39,406 nt of DNA from an uncultured Desulfobulbaceae bacterium. GTDB taxonomy: Bacteria; Desulfobacterota; Desulfobulbia; Desulfobulbales; Desulfocapsaceae. Location of the stretch: the NCBI GenBank assembly GCA_937132035.1, contig CAKZOA010000147.1, positions 1 to 39,406 of the forward strand, read 5' to 3'. Positions 7,527 to 15,075 of the stretch are shown here, in pieces. The translations under genes were made by a program, and so were the position numbers. How positions within the stretch are numbered: position 1 is the stretch's first letter; each line of letters opens with the position of its first letter. The notes beneath the pieces were generated by a model. That model was not told where the DNA came from, searched no databases, and saw nothing but the letters and a program-made list of their open reading frames with translations.

Positions 7527-8636
7527 TCACTTCACTATTTGTTCGAGTTGTTCGATGGAAAACGGCTTTTTCAAAAATGCACATGAGGCAAATTGTTCCC
7601 GCTCCTTTTCACTGTCTACTCCTGACATGAAGACCAGGGTGGCGGCGGAGGAGATATGCCGCAGCCGTTCGGCACACTGCATTCCCCGGCTGTCTCCCAG
7701 TCGTATGTCGAGGACGATGCAGGTAATCTTTTCATGCAGGTGCCTATACTCATCTACCGCTTCGGCGCAGGATTTTGCGCTAAAAACAGTGTGGCCACGG
7801 CGCCGCAATCTTTCATTGAGCATCCGCCGCATCGACACCTCATCATCGACAACCAGGAAAACATGTTTTTTTTGGGGAGTGGCCATCTCTGCCACAGATG
7901 GAACTTCTTCAGACGGACCTGACCATGTTCCATCAGCAGGCAGTTCCACTGAAACAACGGTACCGCCACCAGCTCTGTCATGCAGCGAGCAAATGGCACC
8001 ATGATCGGCGGCGATCCGGCCAACGGCAAATAGTCCAAGACCTGTGAACTGGCAATGCTCATGGGTATTTTCCCAGGTTCGAATGATAATTTCCTTGTCA
8101 TTTTCAGGTATGCCTTCGCCACTGTCTATCATACTGTAACAGACCATGGGGGCCCCAGCCCGCTCAATCACATCCGTGCGCAAGATGATGGTTCCACTGT
8201 CTGCCATGGCATCGATGGCATTCTCTCCGAGGTAGAACAGCATGAGGACGATATCCTGAGAATTGCAGTATACTCTCGGTAACAACGGCTGCCGCAGCGA
8301 CTGAAAGACATGCTCCCTGGAAATGGCGTTAAGAAACGAAACAGCCCGATCGGCGAGCCTGCCGGCCGCCTGGCTCCTCTTGCCCTTTTTTCGCTCGAGG
8401 CAGAACTCGTAGAGCAGTTCAGTCTGTTGAATGCCTCGTTGCAGCAGATCTTCGATCAACTCTCTTCGCTCTGAACTCTTTTGCTCGCTGCTGTCCCTGA
8501 CGAGCATGCCCAGCTGACCACTGAGTCCTGCGAAGATATTATTATAGGCGTGCGCCCCACTCCTGGCCAGTTTTCGTATTGCCTGATTCTTTTTATAGGA
8601 GAGCAGCAGCTGATGTGTGTTTTTTTCGTCGAGCAT
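7527..8636 (-). CDS. Short hybrid sensor kinase (H-box, HATPase, receiver)
   Basis: 369 residues, soluble, with no sensor domain. The putative phospho-accepting histidine is H29 in 'ARSGAHAYNNIFAGL', which aligns with the usual 'GGIAHDFNNIL' pattern, but the acidic residue after His is alanine. The ATPase domain has an N-box around N139 ('GENAIDAM'), G1 'DSGEGIP' (171-177) and G2 'GLGLF' (199-203). The receiver (about 258-369) has acidic pair D264-D265, acceptor D310 ('IVLDIR') and lysine in 'LKKPF'. The ATG at 8636 is preferred. An upstream TTG frame (to 8705) would overlap the large kinase gene and adds residues without domain similarity. It sits 31 bp after the large hybrid kinase and 3 bp before the NtrC gene. 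It may relay phosphate between them or act as a phosphatase. Confidence 0.87.
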   Translation of the reverse strand: MLDEKNTHQLLLSYKKNQAIRKLARSGAHAYNNIFAGLSGQLGMLVRDSSEQKSSERRELIEDLLQRGIQQTELLYEFCLERKKGKRSQAAGRLADRAVSFLNAISREHVFQSLRQPLLPRVYCNSQDIVLMLFYLGENAIDAMADSGTIILRTDVIERAGAPMVCYSMIDSGEGIPENDKEIIIRTWENTHEHCQFTGLGLFAVGRIAADHGAICSLHDRAGGGTVVSVELPADGTWSGPSEEVPSVAEMATPQKKHVFLVVDDEVSMRRMLNERLRRRGHTVFSAKSCAEAVDEYRHLHEKITCIVLDIRLGDSRGMQCAERLRHISSAATLVFMSGVDSEKEREQFASCAFLKKPFSIEQLEQIVK

Positions 8637-8667
8637 TCGTTTCCATGGAGAGCAAAGGCTTTCAGCG

Positions 8668-11600
8668 TCACTGCCCGGCCAGCACAGCCTGCACTTTGGT
8701 AACAAGAGTCGTAATTGAGAAAGGTTTTTCCAGAAAATTCAACTCTTCTATCAGAACCCCCTTGCGGGTTATTATATCATCGGCATATCCAGACATATAC
8801 ATAACCTTAATATGCGGATACTTCTTCTCTATGGTCATTCCCATATCCCTGCCGTTCATACCTGGCATGATAATATCTGTGAGTACCATATCGCAGGGTT
8901 CCTGGTCAACACCATCAAACCGGGCAAGTGCCTCTTGAGCCGAGGAGGCTGTCATGACTCTGTAGCCTTTTCTCTGCAGGGCAGCAGCAATGAGTTTGAG
9001 CAGTCTTTCATCGTCTTCTACCACCAGGATTGTCTCGCTGCCCTGCTGTTCTTCCTTTGCATTCACGGAATTGACAACAGGGTCGGAGACGCCGGCAAAA
9101 ACAGGGAGATAAATTTTGAAGACCGTACCACGGCCCACTGCGCTGTCGACAGAGACATAGCCTTTATGCTGTTTGACAATACCGTAGACGGTCGATAGCC
9201 CCAGGCCTGTCCCTTCTTCCTGACTCTTGGTGGTAAAAAAAGGCTCAAAAATCTTCCGGCGGACGGACTCATCCATGCCATGTCCTGTATCACCAACCGT
9301 CATTCGGACAAATGCTGCAGGGTCGGTTACCTTTTTCTTGAGAAAACTTCCATCGCTGTCATCGGTCATTGAGGTTTCGATGGTCAGGGTGCCACCATGG
9401 ATCATGGCATCCTGGGCATTGACGGCCAGGTTCATGATGACCTGTTCCAGCTGGCCGATATCTGCCTCGACTGCGGCGACACCTTCTGCAAGAGAAAATA
9501 TCATCTCAATATCTTCACGGATGGTGCGTCGGAGCAGTTTCTTGAAGTTCTCAACCATGACATTGATATCCACCGGCTTAAACTCAAGAACTTGTTTCCT
9601 GCTGAAAACAAGGAGTTGCCGAATGAGATTACTTGCCCGCTCAGCACCGTTGACAACCTGCTGGGCAAACTCTCGACGAGGGTCGTTACCGGCGAGATCT
9701 TCTACCAGCATCTCACCGTATCCGTGTATCGGAGAAAGCAGATTATTCAGATCGTGAGATACCCCACCCGCCAAACGGCCGATTGATTCAAGCCTCTGAG
9801 CCTGATGCAGCTGTTCCCGGAGCAGACTCTGCTCTTTTTCGTTCTTCTTCCTTGAGGTTATATCATTGAGCAGCAAAAGCACCATGGTCTCTGTTCCGAG
9901 GTTTATCGGTACCGTTGAAATAAGGGTATCGACGGAGCGCTCCTGGCCGTCCATGAGAAAACGCATTGTCGCCTCTTCCTCCAGGTGGGATACGCCGGTG
10001 GCATAGGAGTCCTCGATCCTGGTGCGCACAGGGCAAACCCTGCAGACGGGATTTCTGCCGCAGCCTTCGCCGTCAACGGAGTTGATGCAGCTGAACACCT
10101 CTCCACCAAGCAGGCCGAGAACATCATTTTTTTCCCGGCCGGTAAACCGCCGGCCTCTGTGATTTATATCGACGATGCGACTCTGGCCGTCGACCAGGGC
10201 AAGCACCATCGGTATGGAATTGAAGATGAGACTGAGATTATCCTTCTGTTGCTGTTCAGCCGCCTGCGAACGTTTATGCTCAGTAATATCGCTGGCAATG
10301 GAGAGAACCCTCAGCTTGCCTTCGATTTCAATAAGCTCCGCCGACAGGAGACAACATATTTCAGTGTCGTCGGCACAATGAAGTATAAGCTCGAGATTTT
10401 TCACCTTACCCCTGGTTTCCAGAACATCGAGCAATCGCCTGCGATCCTCCTCTGCGAGGATTCCCAGCTCCCTGGAAGTCCTACCGATGAGCTGCTCTCT
10501 GTCAAAACCGATGAGCCTGACAAAGGCGTCATTGACCTGGAGAAAGCTGCCGTCTTCGACCCGGCTTACGCTCATCATCAATGGCGCTGCCTGGAAGGTG
10601 GTCGAAAACCTCTCCTCGGAGGATCGAAGCGACTCGACAATCAATTTCCGGTCGATGATATCCCAAGAGAAATCGGCTATCTGCCGAAAGTCGGCAAGGT
10701 CTTTATCTGTATAGTCCGAGCTTTTGTTGCCAACGCCGAAAATGGCGGTTATGCTGTCGCCCCGCATAACCGGCATCGTGAGCATCCTGTCAAGTGGGGG
10801 ATGCCCTTCCGGCGTGCCTTTTTTGTGGTGGAGGGCGCCATAGTCATTATACACCACTGCTTCCCCACAACGTATGCAATCGGCCCAGACCCCCGCCGAA
10901 GAGAGCGGATAATGACTCTCGTTAACCTCGTCACGGCAATAGAGGCTTTTTGTACGGCTGGACCAGGCCTGCAGGGATATTTGCTGTTTTTCCTTCAACA
11001 AAAAATGGATAAAAGCTATAGAACTGTCGGTCAAATACTCACACTCATCGCTAATTTTCTGCAAAATTTCCGGCAAACTGCAATCCTGCGCCTGTTCTAT
11101 TAGTCGCAGACGGATTGCGAGGATGATCTCGGATCTTTTGCGCTCATCGATATCGGTATTGGCACCGATGATCCTTACCGGCTGGCCGTCGACGTCTCTT
11201 TCGACAATGCTGCCGCGTGAATAGATCCACTTGTACTGCCCGGTCTTCTCGCGCAGACGAAATTCAATATCATACCTCTCTGATTTTCCAAGTATATACC
11301 TCTCAAAATCACGTCGGTATCGCTTTCTGTCATCGGGATGGATTTTTTCCTGGAAATGTTTGCCGTATCCTGCAAACTCCTCCGGAGTAAAGCCAAGGAT
11401 TTCGGCGAATCGCCGCGAATATCGATATTCACCAGTCCGCAGATTATATTCCCAGATACCATCGTTGGTCGCCGCAAGTGTGCTTCGGAGATGCTCCTCA
11501 ACCTTGGTCTGCACGGTCACATCCTGAAGGAGGCAGTCTAACCGGTTTACTGTGCCACTAACGGTATAATCAGCATTGGCTGTTAACAGTACCTCGAGAT

Positions 11601-12303
11601 AATGGCCGGAATAATGCCGCAGGCGCATTTTGACGGTATCGATGAATCCCAGCTTTTTACACTGAGCAAAGTCACTGTCGAACCGCTTACGAAAGTCCGG
11701 GTGGAGAAAGGAGGAGAACCGACTGCCGATAACCTCCTGCCGATCATAGCCGAGGATCCGGAGCCAGGCAGTATTGACATCGACGATGACACTATCACAA
11801 TTCAAAGAGTGACAGGCCAGTGACGCTTTATCAAAAAGCCGGGACAGATGTGGTTCTGGTGGCCCCCCCTGCCCCGCTTCACTGGCGCCGGAAATCGGCG
11901 ATAGATCGTGGAGAAACAATCTCTTTTCGCCGTTGGCCGCAGCCAATGGACGCACCCGGACGGTCAGTTTGAAACCATTGACCGACAGTGCGTCGTCAAT
12001 GTCGTAGGTGGTGGGGTGTTCGGTGGGAAACAGCACCGCAGATGATTCTTTCTGTTGTGTAGAAGGATTTGAGGAAAACAGGGAGGCGATCTCCCTGCCT
12101 TCGACTGCGCAAACCGATAGTTTCAATAACTCGGCGGCCTGTGGGGTTGCCACCAGGACCAGGCCCTGCTCGTCGGTGAGGATTAGAGCCTTGCCTGCAG
12201 CATCGAACATGGTACGGCAGTGCTCAACGGTCTGCTTCAATCTCGCTATGTGCTCTTCCTGCTCCCTCGATGGTTGAGGGGCCTGGAGAGAGTGCTCTTT
12301 CAT
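8668..12303 (-). CDS. Large multi-PAS/GAF hybrid histidine kinase
   Basis: 1211 residues, no membrane segment. Order of domains (approximate): PAS-like 20-137; PAS 155-285; PAS of the PAS_3 type 285-400 ('IHPDDRKRYRRDFER', 'YKWIYSRG'); GAF 405-575; PAS 580-695; PAS 700-830; HisKA with H-box 'LAGGVSHDLNNLLSPIHG'; HATPase with 'NLAVNAQDAM', 'DTGHGMD' and 'GTGLGLSTVYGIV'; and a receiver with 'ILVVEDDE', acceptor in 'MVLTDIIMPG' and 'FLEKPF'. The last PAS carries a C-x8-C-x5-C-x2-C cluster ('CGRNPVCRVCP'). All kinase and receiver catalytic residues are present. The ATG at 12303 is chosen; the frame extends to a TTG at 12414 but without PAS similarity. No clear ribosome site is visible. It is the first gene of a unit with the short hybrid kinase and NtrC regulator, and is the likely signal input. 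Confidence 0.92.
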   Translation of the reverse strand: MKEHSLQAPQPSREQEEHIARLKQTVEHCRTMFDAAGKALILTDEQGLVLVATPQAAELLKLSVCAVEGREIASLFSSNPSTQQKESSAVLFPTEHPTTYDIDDALSVNGFKLTVRVRPLAAANGEKRLFLHDLSPISGASEAGQGGPPEPHLSRLFDKASLACHSLNCDSVIVDVNTAWLRILGYDRQEVIGSRFSSFLHPDFRKRFDSDFAQCKKLGFIDTVKMRLRHYSGHYLEVLLTANADYTVSGTVNRLDCLLQDVTVQTKVEEHLRSTLAATNDGIWEYNLRTGEYRYSRRFAEILGFTPEEFAGYGKHFQEKIHPDDRKRYRRDFERYILGKSERYDIEFRLREKTGQYKWIYSRGSIVERDVDGQPVRIIGANTDIDERKRSEIILAIRLRLIEQAQDCSLPEILQKISDECEYLTDSSIAFIHFLLKEKQQISLQAWSSRTKSLYCRDEVNESHYPLSSAGVWADCIRCGEAVVYNDYGALHHKKGTPEGHPPLDRMLTMPVMRGDSITAIFGVGNKSSDYTDKDLADFRQIADFSWDIIDRKLIVESLRSSEERFSTTFQAAPLMMSVSRVEDGSFLQVNDAFVRLIGFDREQLIGRTSRELGILAEEDRRRLLDVLETRGKVKNLELILHCADDTEICCLLSAELIEIEGKLRVLSIASDITEHKRSQAAEQQQKDNLSLIFNSIPMVLALVDGQSRIVDINHRGRRFTGREKNDVLGLLGGEVFSCINSVDGEGCGRNPVCRVCPVRTRIEDSYATGVSHLEEEATMRFLMDGQERSVDTLISTVPINLGTETMVLLLLNDITSRKKNEKEQSLLREQLHQAQRLESIGRLAGGVSHDLNNLLSPIHGYGEMLVEDLAGNDPRREFAQQVVNGAERASNLIRQLLVFSRKQVLEFKPVDINVMVENFKKLLRRTIREDIEMIFSLAEGVAAVEADIGQLEQVIMNLAVNAQDAMIHGGTLTIETSMTDDSDGSFLKKKVTDPAAFVRMTVGDTGHGMDESVRRKIFEPFFTTKSQEEGTGLGLSTVYGIVKQHKGYVSVDSAVGRGTVFKIYLPVFAGVSDPVVNSVNAKEEQQGSETILVVEDDERLLKLIAAALQRKGYRVMTASSAQEALARFDGVDQEPCDMVLTDIIMPGMNGRDMGMTIEKKYPHIKVMYMSGYADDIITRKGVLIEELNFLEKPFSITTLVTKVQAVLAGQ

Positions 12304-12692
12304 GGGCTTGTCTAGCGGTTTGCTAAATCTCAATTTTTCACTGTTGCACTGTTGTCTTAAAGTGTCAACCGACGAACAACAACGCTGATAACCAAATTCA
12401 AAAAAAAGAGACAAAACTGGTAAAGGCCACCCTGAAAATGTGCTACCTGTACTGCTGTATCCAGCATCGTCGTAGCGCTTGAGGTGTTATCCTCACGGCC
12501 GGCAGGCCGGTACCTCAGGCCTCTGCACAAAAAAGCTTCCTGCACCGTGAGTTGGAACCTATTGCCACATTATTTCAGTGTACCTTGCGTTATTGTCTTA
12601 TCCCCTATCCTACAAAGTAGTGTAAATGGCTGAGTTTGGCAAAATGTTTTTCTGTAAGACAAACAAGGCCACCATTTTTCATATCCCTTCTT

Positions 12693-12708
12693 TTGGCACG
12701 ATCACCGC
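12693..12708 (+). promoter_or_regulatory. Candidate sigma-54 promoter (-24/-12)
   Basis: TTGGCACG, then four bases, then CCGC. The -24 element is a perfect TGGCACG, and the GG and GC dinucleotides are exactly 10 nt apart, as sigma-54 requires. The -12 element reads CCGC instead of TTGC. It faces the small protein and mpl, about 215 bp upstream of that start, with the 11-bp hairpin in between. Confidence 0.3.
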
Positions 12709-12843
12709 GGCAAAAACCGTAGAGGCCAACCGTGCCCAGGAAACGCGATGCGGCAAAACACTCTTTCCGCCGGAGCAAAATGCTGGTAGATATGGAAGTA
12801 CTGTAGTGCAGGGATGGCCTGATCGGTTATTTCTGTCACCCCT

Positions 12844-12893
12844 CGCCTCTGCCGTTCACGTGACGAATTGGCCTTCTTCCGGCGGCAGAGGCG
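12844..12893. repeat. 11-bp perfect inverted repeat in the leader of the mpl unit
   Basis: Arms CGCCTCTGCCG (12844-12854) and CGGCAGAGGCG (12883-12893) with a 28-nt loop that itself contains TTCACGTGA. TCTTTC follows on the plus strand, then the ribosome site and ATG at 12924. It could be an attenuator-like hairpin or a spaced operator. It is outside any gene I support. Confidence 0.45.
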
Positions 12894-12923
12894 TCTTTCA
12901 TCAACGATATTCAGGTAAAGGAC

Positions 12924-13118
12924 ATGTCCAGACACAACCAGACCAACGAAACGCCGACCACCGTTATAGCGGAGGAAACCGTACTTAAGATCTCCAAGGA
13001 AGTGGTGATAAAGTTTATTGAAATGGGCAGGGTAACTCCGGCCACCTTCGATGAAACCTTTAAAAACGTCCATTCAACCGTCAGAGAAACGCTTGAAAGA
13101 GGATCCGGCGATGCTTGA
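12924..13118 (+). CDS. Small helical protein coupled to mpl
   Basis: 64 residues. The core ('VLKISKEVVIKFIEMGRVTP' then 'FDETFKNVHSTVRETLE') is predicted to be helical, with a turn at Gly-Arg-Val-Thr-Pro. It recalls the short N-terminal segment of MucR/Ros proteins, without their zinc finger, and small uncharacterised delta-proteobacterial proteins of similar size; this is from memory and not a firm family call. The ribosome site AGGTAAAGGAC precedes the ATG. The last eight bases overlap the mpl start (ATGCTTGA), so translation of the two is probably coupled. Function unknown. Confidence 0.7.
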   Translation: MSRHNQTNETPTTVIAEETVLKISKEVVIKFIEMGRVTPATFDETFKNVHSTVRETLERGSGDA

Positions 13119-14544
13119 TCCCCAACAGAACAGACGGCCGCAGCATGTAGAAACCATTCATTTGATGGGTATCTGCGGCACCGGCATGGCCGCCCTTGCC
13201 GGCATGCTGAAAAACGCGGGCTACACCATCACCGGATCCGACGCCACCGTCTATCCACCGATGTCCGATTTTCTCTATAAACAGGGCATTTTTCCGGCCA
13301 GCGGCTATCAGGCCGAAAACCTCGATCACCAGCCCGATCTTGTCATCGTCGGCAATGTTATCAGAAAAGACAACCCTGAAGCCCAGGCCCTCAGTCGCCG
13401 TGCCATCGCCTACCTCAGCTTCCCACAGGCGCTGGCGGAATTCTTTCTGCAGCATCGCCAATCTCTCGTGGTCGCCGGCACCCACGGCAAAACGACGACA
13501 TGTTCACTGCTGGCCTCGACGCTTCATCACGCCGGGTGCGATCCCAGTTTCATGATAGGCGGTATCGTCCAACAGTTTGAGAGCAACAACAGGCTGGGAG
13601 ACGGCCCCCATTTCGTCGTCGAAGGGGATGAATACGACACGGCGTTCTTCGACAAGGAATCGAAATTTCTCCACTATCAGCCGCATACCGCCATTATTAC
13701 CTCCATCGAGTTTGATCATGCCGATATCTTCACCGATCTCGACCAGATCAAGCGGTCGTTCCGTAAATTCGTGCGCCTGCTGCCGCCCGATGGCCTGATC
13801 GTCGCTCACCTCGACGATGCCAATGTACGGGAGGTGGTGGCCGAGGCGCCCTGCAGAGTCGAGGGCTATGGTCTCGGTATCGACAACGACTGGCGCATCG
13901 TCGACTCGAAGACAAAGGGTGAAGAAAGCACCTATGAAATCGAACACCGGCGGCAGAAATACCTGTTTAGCTCTCCGCTTTCCGGCATGCACAATGGCCT
14001 CAACAGCCTGGCGGTGGTGGCCGTGCTGCACAACCAGGGCCTCGATTTCGACTCCATCGCCACAGGTGTCTGTGCTTTCAAAGGGGTCAAGCGCAGGCAG
14101 GAGGTGCGCGGTACGGTGAATGAAATAACCGTGATAGACGACTTTGCTCATCACCCGACAGCCGTCAGAAAAACCCTCGACGGACTCAAAAAAGCCAACC
14201 CGGAAAAACGGCTGGTTGCCGTTTTCGAGCCGCGAACGAACTCCTCGCGCCGCTCTATCTTCCAGGATCAATATGCCCGTGCTTTTAACGGAGCCGATGT
14301 CATACTCCTACGCGACCCCATTCCGCTCGACAATGTCGCCGCCGAGGATCACTTTTCCTCGGAGAAACTCGCTGACTCCCTGCGCCAGACCAATAAAAAT
14401 GCCCGGTCTTTTTCCTCAACGGAGGACATTCTCGATTATCTCGACGACATCCTGCACAGAGGAGATATGGTCGCCATCCTTTCCAATGGTGGATTCGACA
14501 ATATACATGAGAGACTTCTGGCCATTCTCAAACACCAGCAGTGA
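13111..14544 (+). CDS. mpl: UDP-N-acetylmuramate:L-alanyl-gamma-D-glutamyl-meso-diaminopimelate ligase
   Basis: 477 residues, Mur ligase family. Mpl reattaches the recycled murein tripeptide to UDP-MurNAc in the cytoplasm, feeding peptidoglycan synthesis. Seen: the N-terminal nucleotide-binding 'MGICGTGMAALAG' (19-31), ATP loop 'AGTHGKTTT' (122-130), 'VVEGDEYDTAFFDK' and 'SIEFDHADIF' in the central domain, and 'DDFAHHPTAVRKTL' with 'AVFEPRTNSSRR' in the C-terminal domain. 'GDEYDTAFFDKESKF' and the length point to Mpl rather than MurC. The start at 13111 is set by GAGGATCCGGCG before the ATG and overlaps the upstream small gene by 8 bp. Its stop forms one arm of a hairpin shared with the convergent Hpt gene. 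It fits functionally with the amgK/murU/namZ-like genes at 25.5-32.3 kb. Confidence 0.93.
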   Translation: MLDPQQNRRPQHVETIHLMGICGTGMAALAGMLKNAGYTITGSDATVYPPMSDFLYKQGIFPASGYQAENLDHQPDLVIVGNVIRKDNPEAQALSRRAIAYLSFPQALAEFFLQHRQSLVVAGTHGKTTTCSLLASTLHHAGCDPSFMIGGIVQQFESNNRLGDGPHFVVEGDEYDTAFFDKESKFLHYQPHTAIITSIEFDHADIFTDLDQIKRSFRKFVRLLPPDGLIVAHLDDANVREVVAEAPCRVEGYGLGIDNDWRIVDSKTKGEESTYEIEHRRQKYLFSSPLSGMHNGLNSLAVVAVLHNQGLDFDSIATGVCAFKGVKRRQEVRGTVNEITVIDDFAHHPTAVRKTLDGLKKANPEKRLVAVFEPRTNSSRRSIFQDQYARAFNGADVILLRDPIPLDNVAAEDHFSSEKLADSLRQTNKNARSFSSTEDILDYLDDILHRGDMVAILSNGGFDNIHERLLAILKHQQ

Positions 14545-14556
14545 GCGGTCACTGCT
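14537..14556. terminator. Convergent-stop hairpin
   Basis: AGCAGTGA (14537-14544) and TCACTGCT (14549-14556) pair perfectly around GCGG. The TGA of mpl lies in one arm and the TGA of the convergent Hpt gene lies in the other, so the two genes end 4 bp apart inside one hairpin. No T-tract is present on either side. It could terminate or protect both transcripts. Confidence 0.5.
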
Positions 14557-14887
14557 CGTTGATAATGTTATCGACAATGACGCCCATATCAGTTATAAGC
14601 GCACCATAGTCCATACTTTCGTCTTTATGAATGGCGCCCTCCTCAATCTTCATGGCAAGAGCGGCACAATCGGTAAGACCGAGGTTGAGAAATGCGCCTT
14701 TGATGGTATGGGCTGCCTTGGCAAGGTCGTCCAGACACTGTTGGTGATAAACGCGTTCCAGGTTTTCCATATGACCCGAAAGGGTCCTTTTAAATTCCGG
14801 CAACATTCGTTCAACCTGATCTTCAGGGAGGTTGAACTGATGACCGAGATATTCCTTGATCCGGGCACTGAATTTCATTCTCGCCAT
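14549..14887 (-). CDS. Stand-alone Hpt (histidine phosphotransfer) protein
   Basis: 112 residues, a single four-helix Hpt domain. The phosphorylatable histidine is H60 in 'AAHTIKGAFLNLGL', the standard HxxKG motif. Hpt proteins carry phosphate between a hybrid kinase's receiver and a final response regulator. Two hybrid kinases and two free receivers lie 2-10 kb away, and the CheA at the left edge starts without its own P1/Hpt domain, so several partners are possible. The start at 14887 and an ATG three codons later are both possible; the ribosome site is weak in both cases. It is transcribed alone, convergent with mpl and divergent from tilS. Confidence 0.9.
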   Translation of the reverse strand: MARMKFSARIKEYLGHQFNLPEDQVERMLPEFKRTLSGHMENLERVYHQQCLDDLAKAAHTIKGAFLNLGLTDCAALAMKIEEGAIHKDESMDYGALITDMGVIVDNIINEQ

Positions 14888-15075
14888 TTCCGCTTTTGTT
14901 GTATTAGGCTGTCGTTATCCTCGCATGCTCCGCCAGGTTTTTTGACAAGGGAACATTACGTTGAAGACGTTTAGGGCCACGTTCTGAAGTATGACTATAC
15001 ATGGTACTGAATGTAATCATGATGTACACTGAATCCAGTGAGAATTAAATCGCAAAATCATACCTTACCCCAAAA

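Larger units (their letters stand above)
12304..12923. other. 620-bp divergent intergenic region
   Basis: It separates the minus-strand kinase operon from the plus-strand unit of the small protein and mpl, so it should hold both promoters. Contents noted separately: a sigma-54-like site on the plus strand and an 11-bp inverted repeat close to the plus-strand gene. A GC-rich palindromic patch near 12481-12520 (outer TGAGGT/ACCTCA, inner GGCC/GGCC) is a further possible hairpin. Open frames here on both strands lack recognisable similarity. Confidence 0.5.

Noticed and set aside
8456-8705. TTG-initiated extension of the short hybrid kinase (to 8705)
   Set aside because: It overlaps the large kinase gene by 38 bp and adds 23 residues with no similarity; the ATG at 8636 is adequate.
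9985-11103. Plus-strand frame of 372 codons
   Set aside because: It is antisense to the PAS and GAF domains of the large kinase, has no recognisable domain, and shows no promoter or ribosome site.
12626-13073. Overlapping frames on both strands before the 64-residue gene
   Set aside because: No domain or ribosome site; they overlap the better supported small gene and an inverted repeat.
13504-14271. Minus-strand frame of 255 codons inside mpl
   Set aside because: Antisense shadow of a clear Mur ligase.
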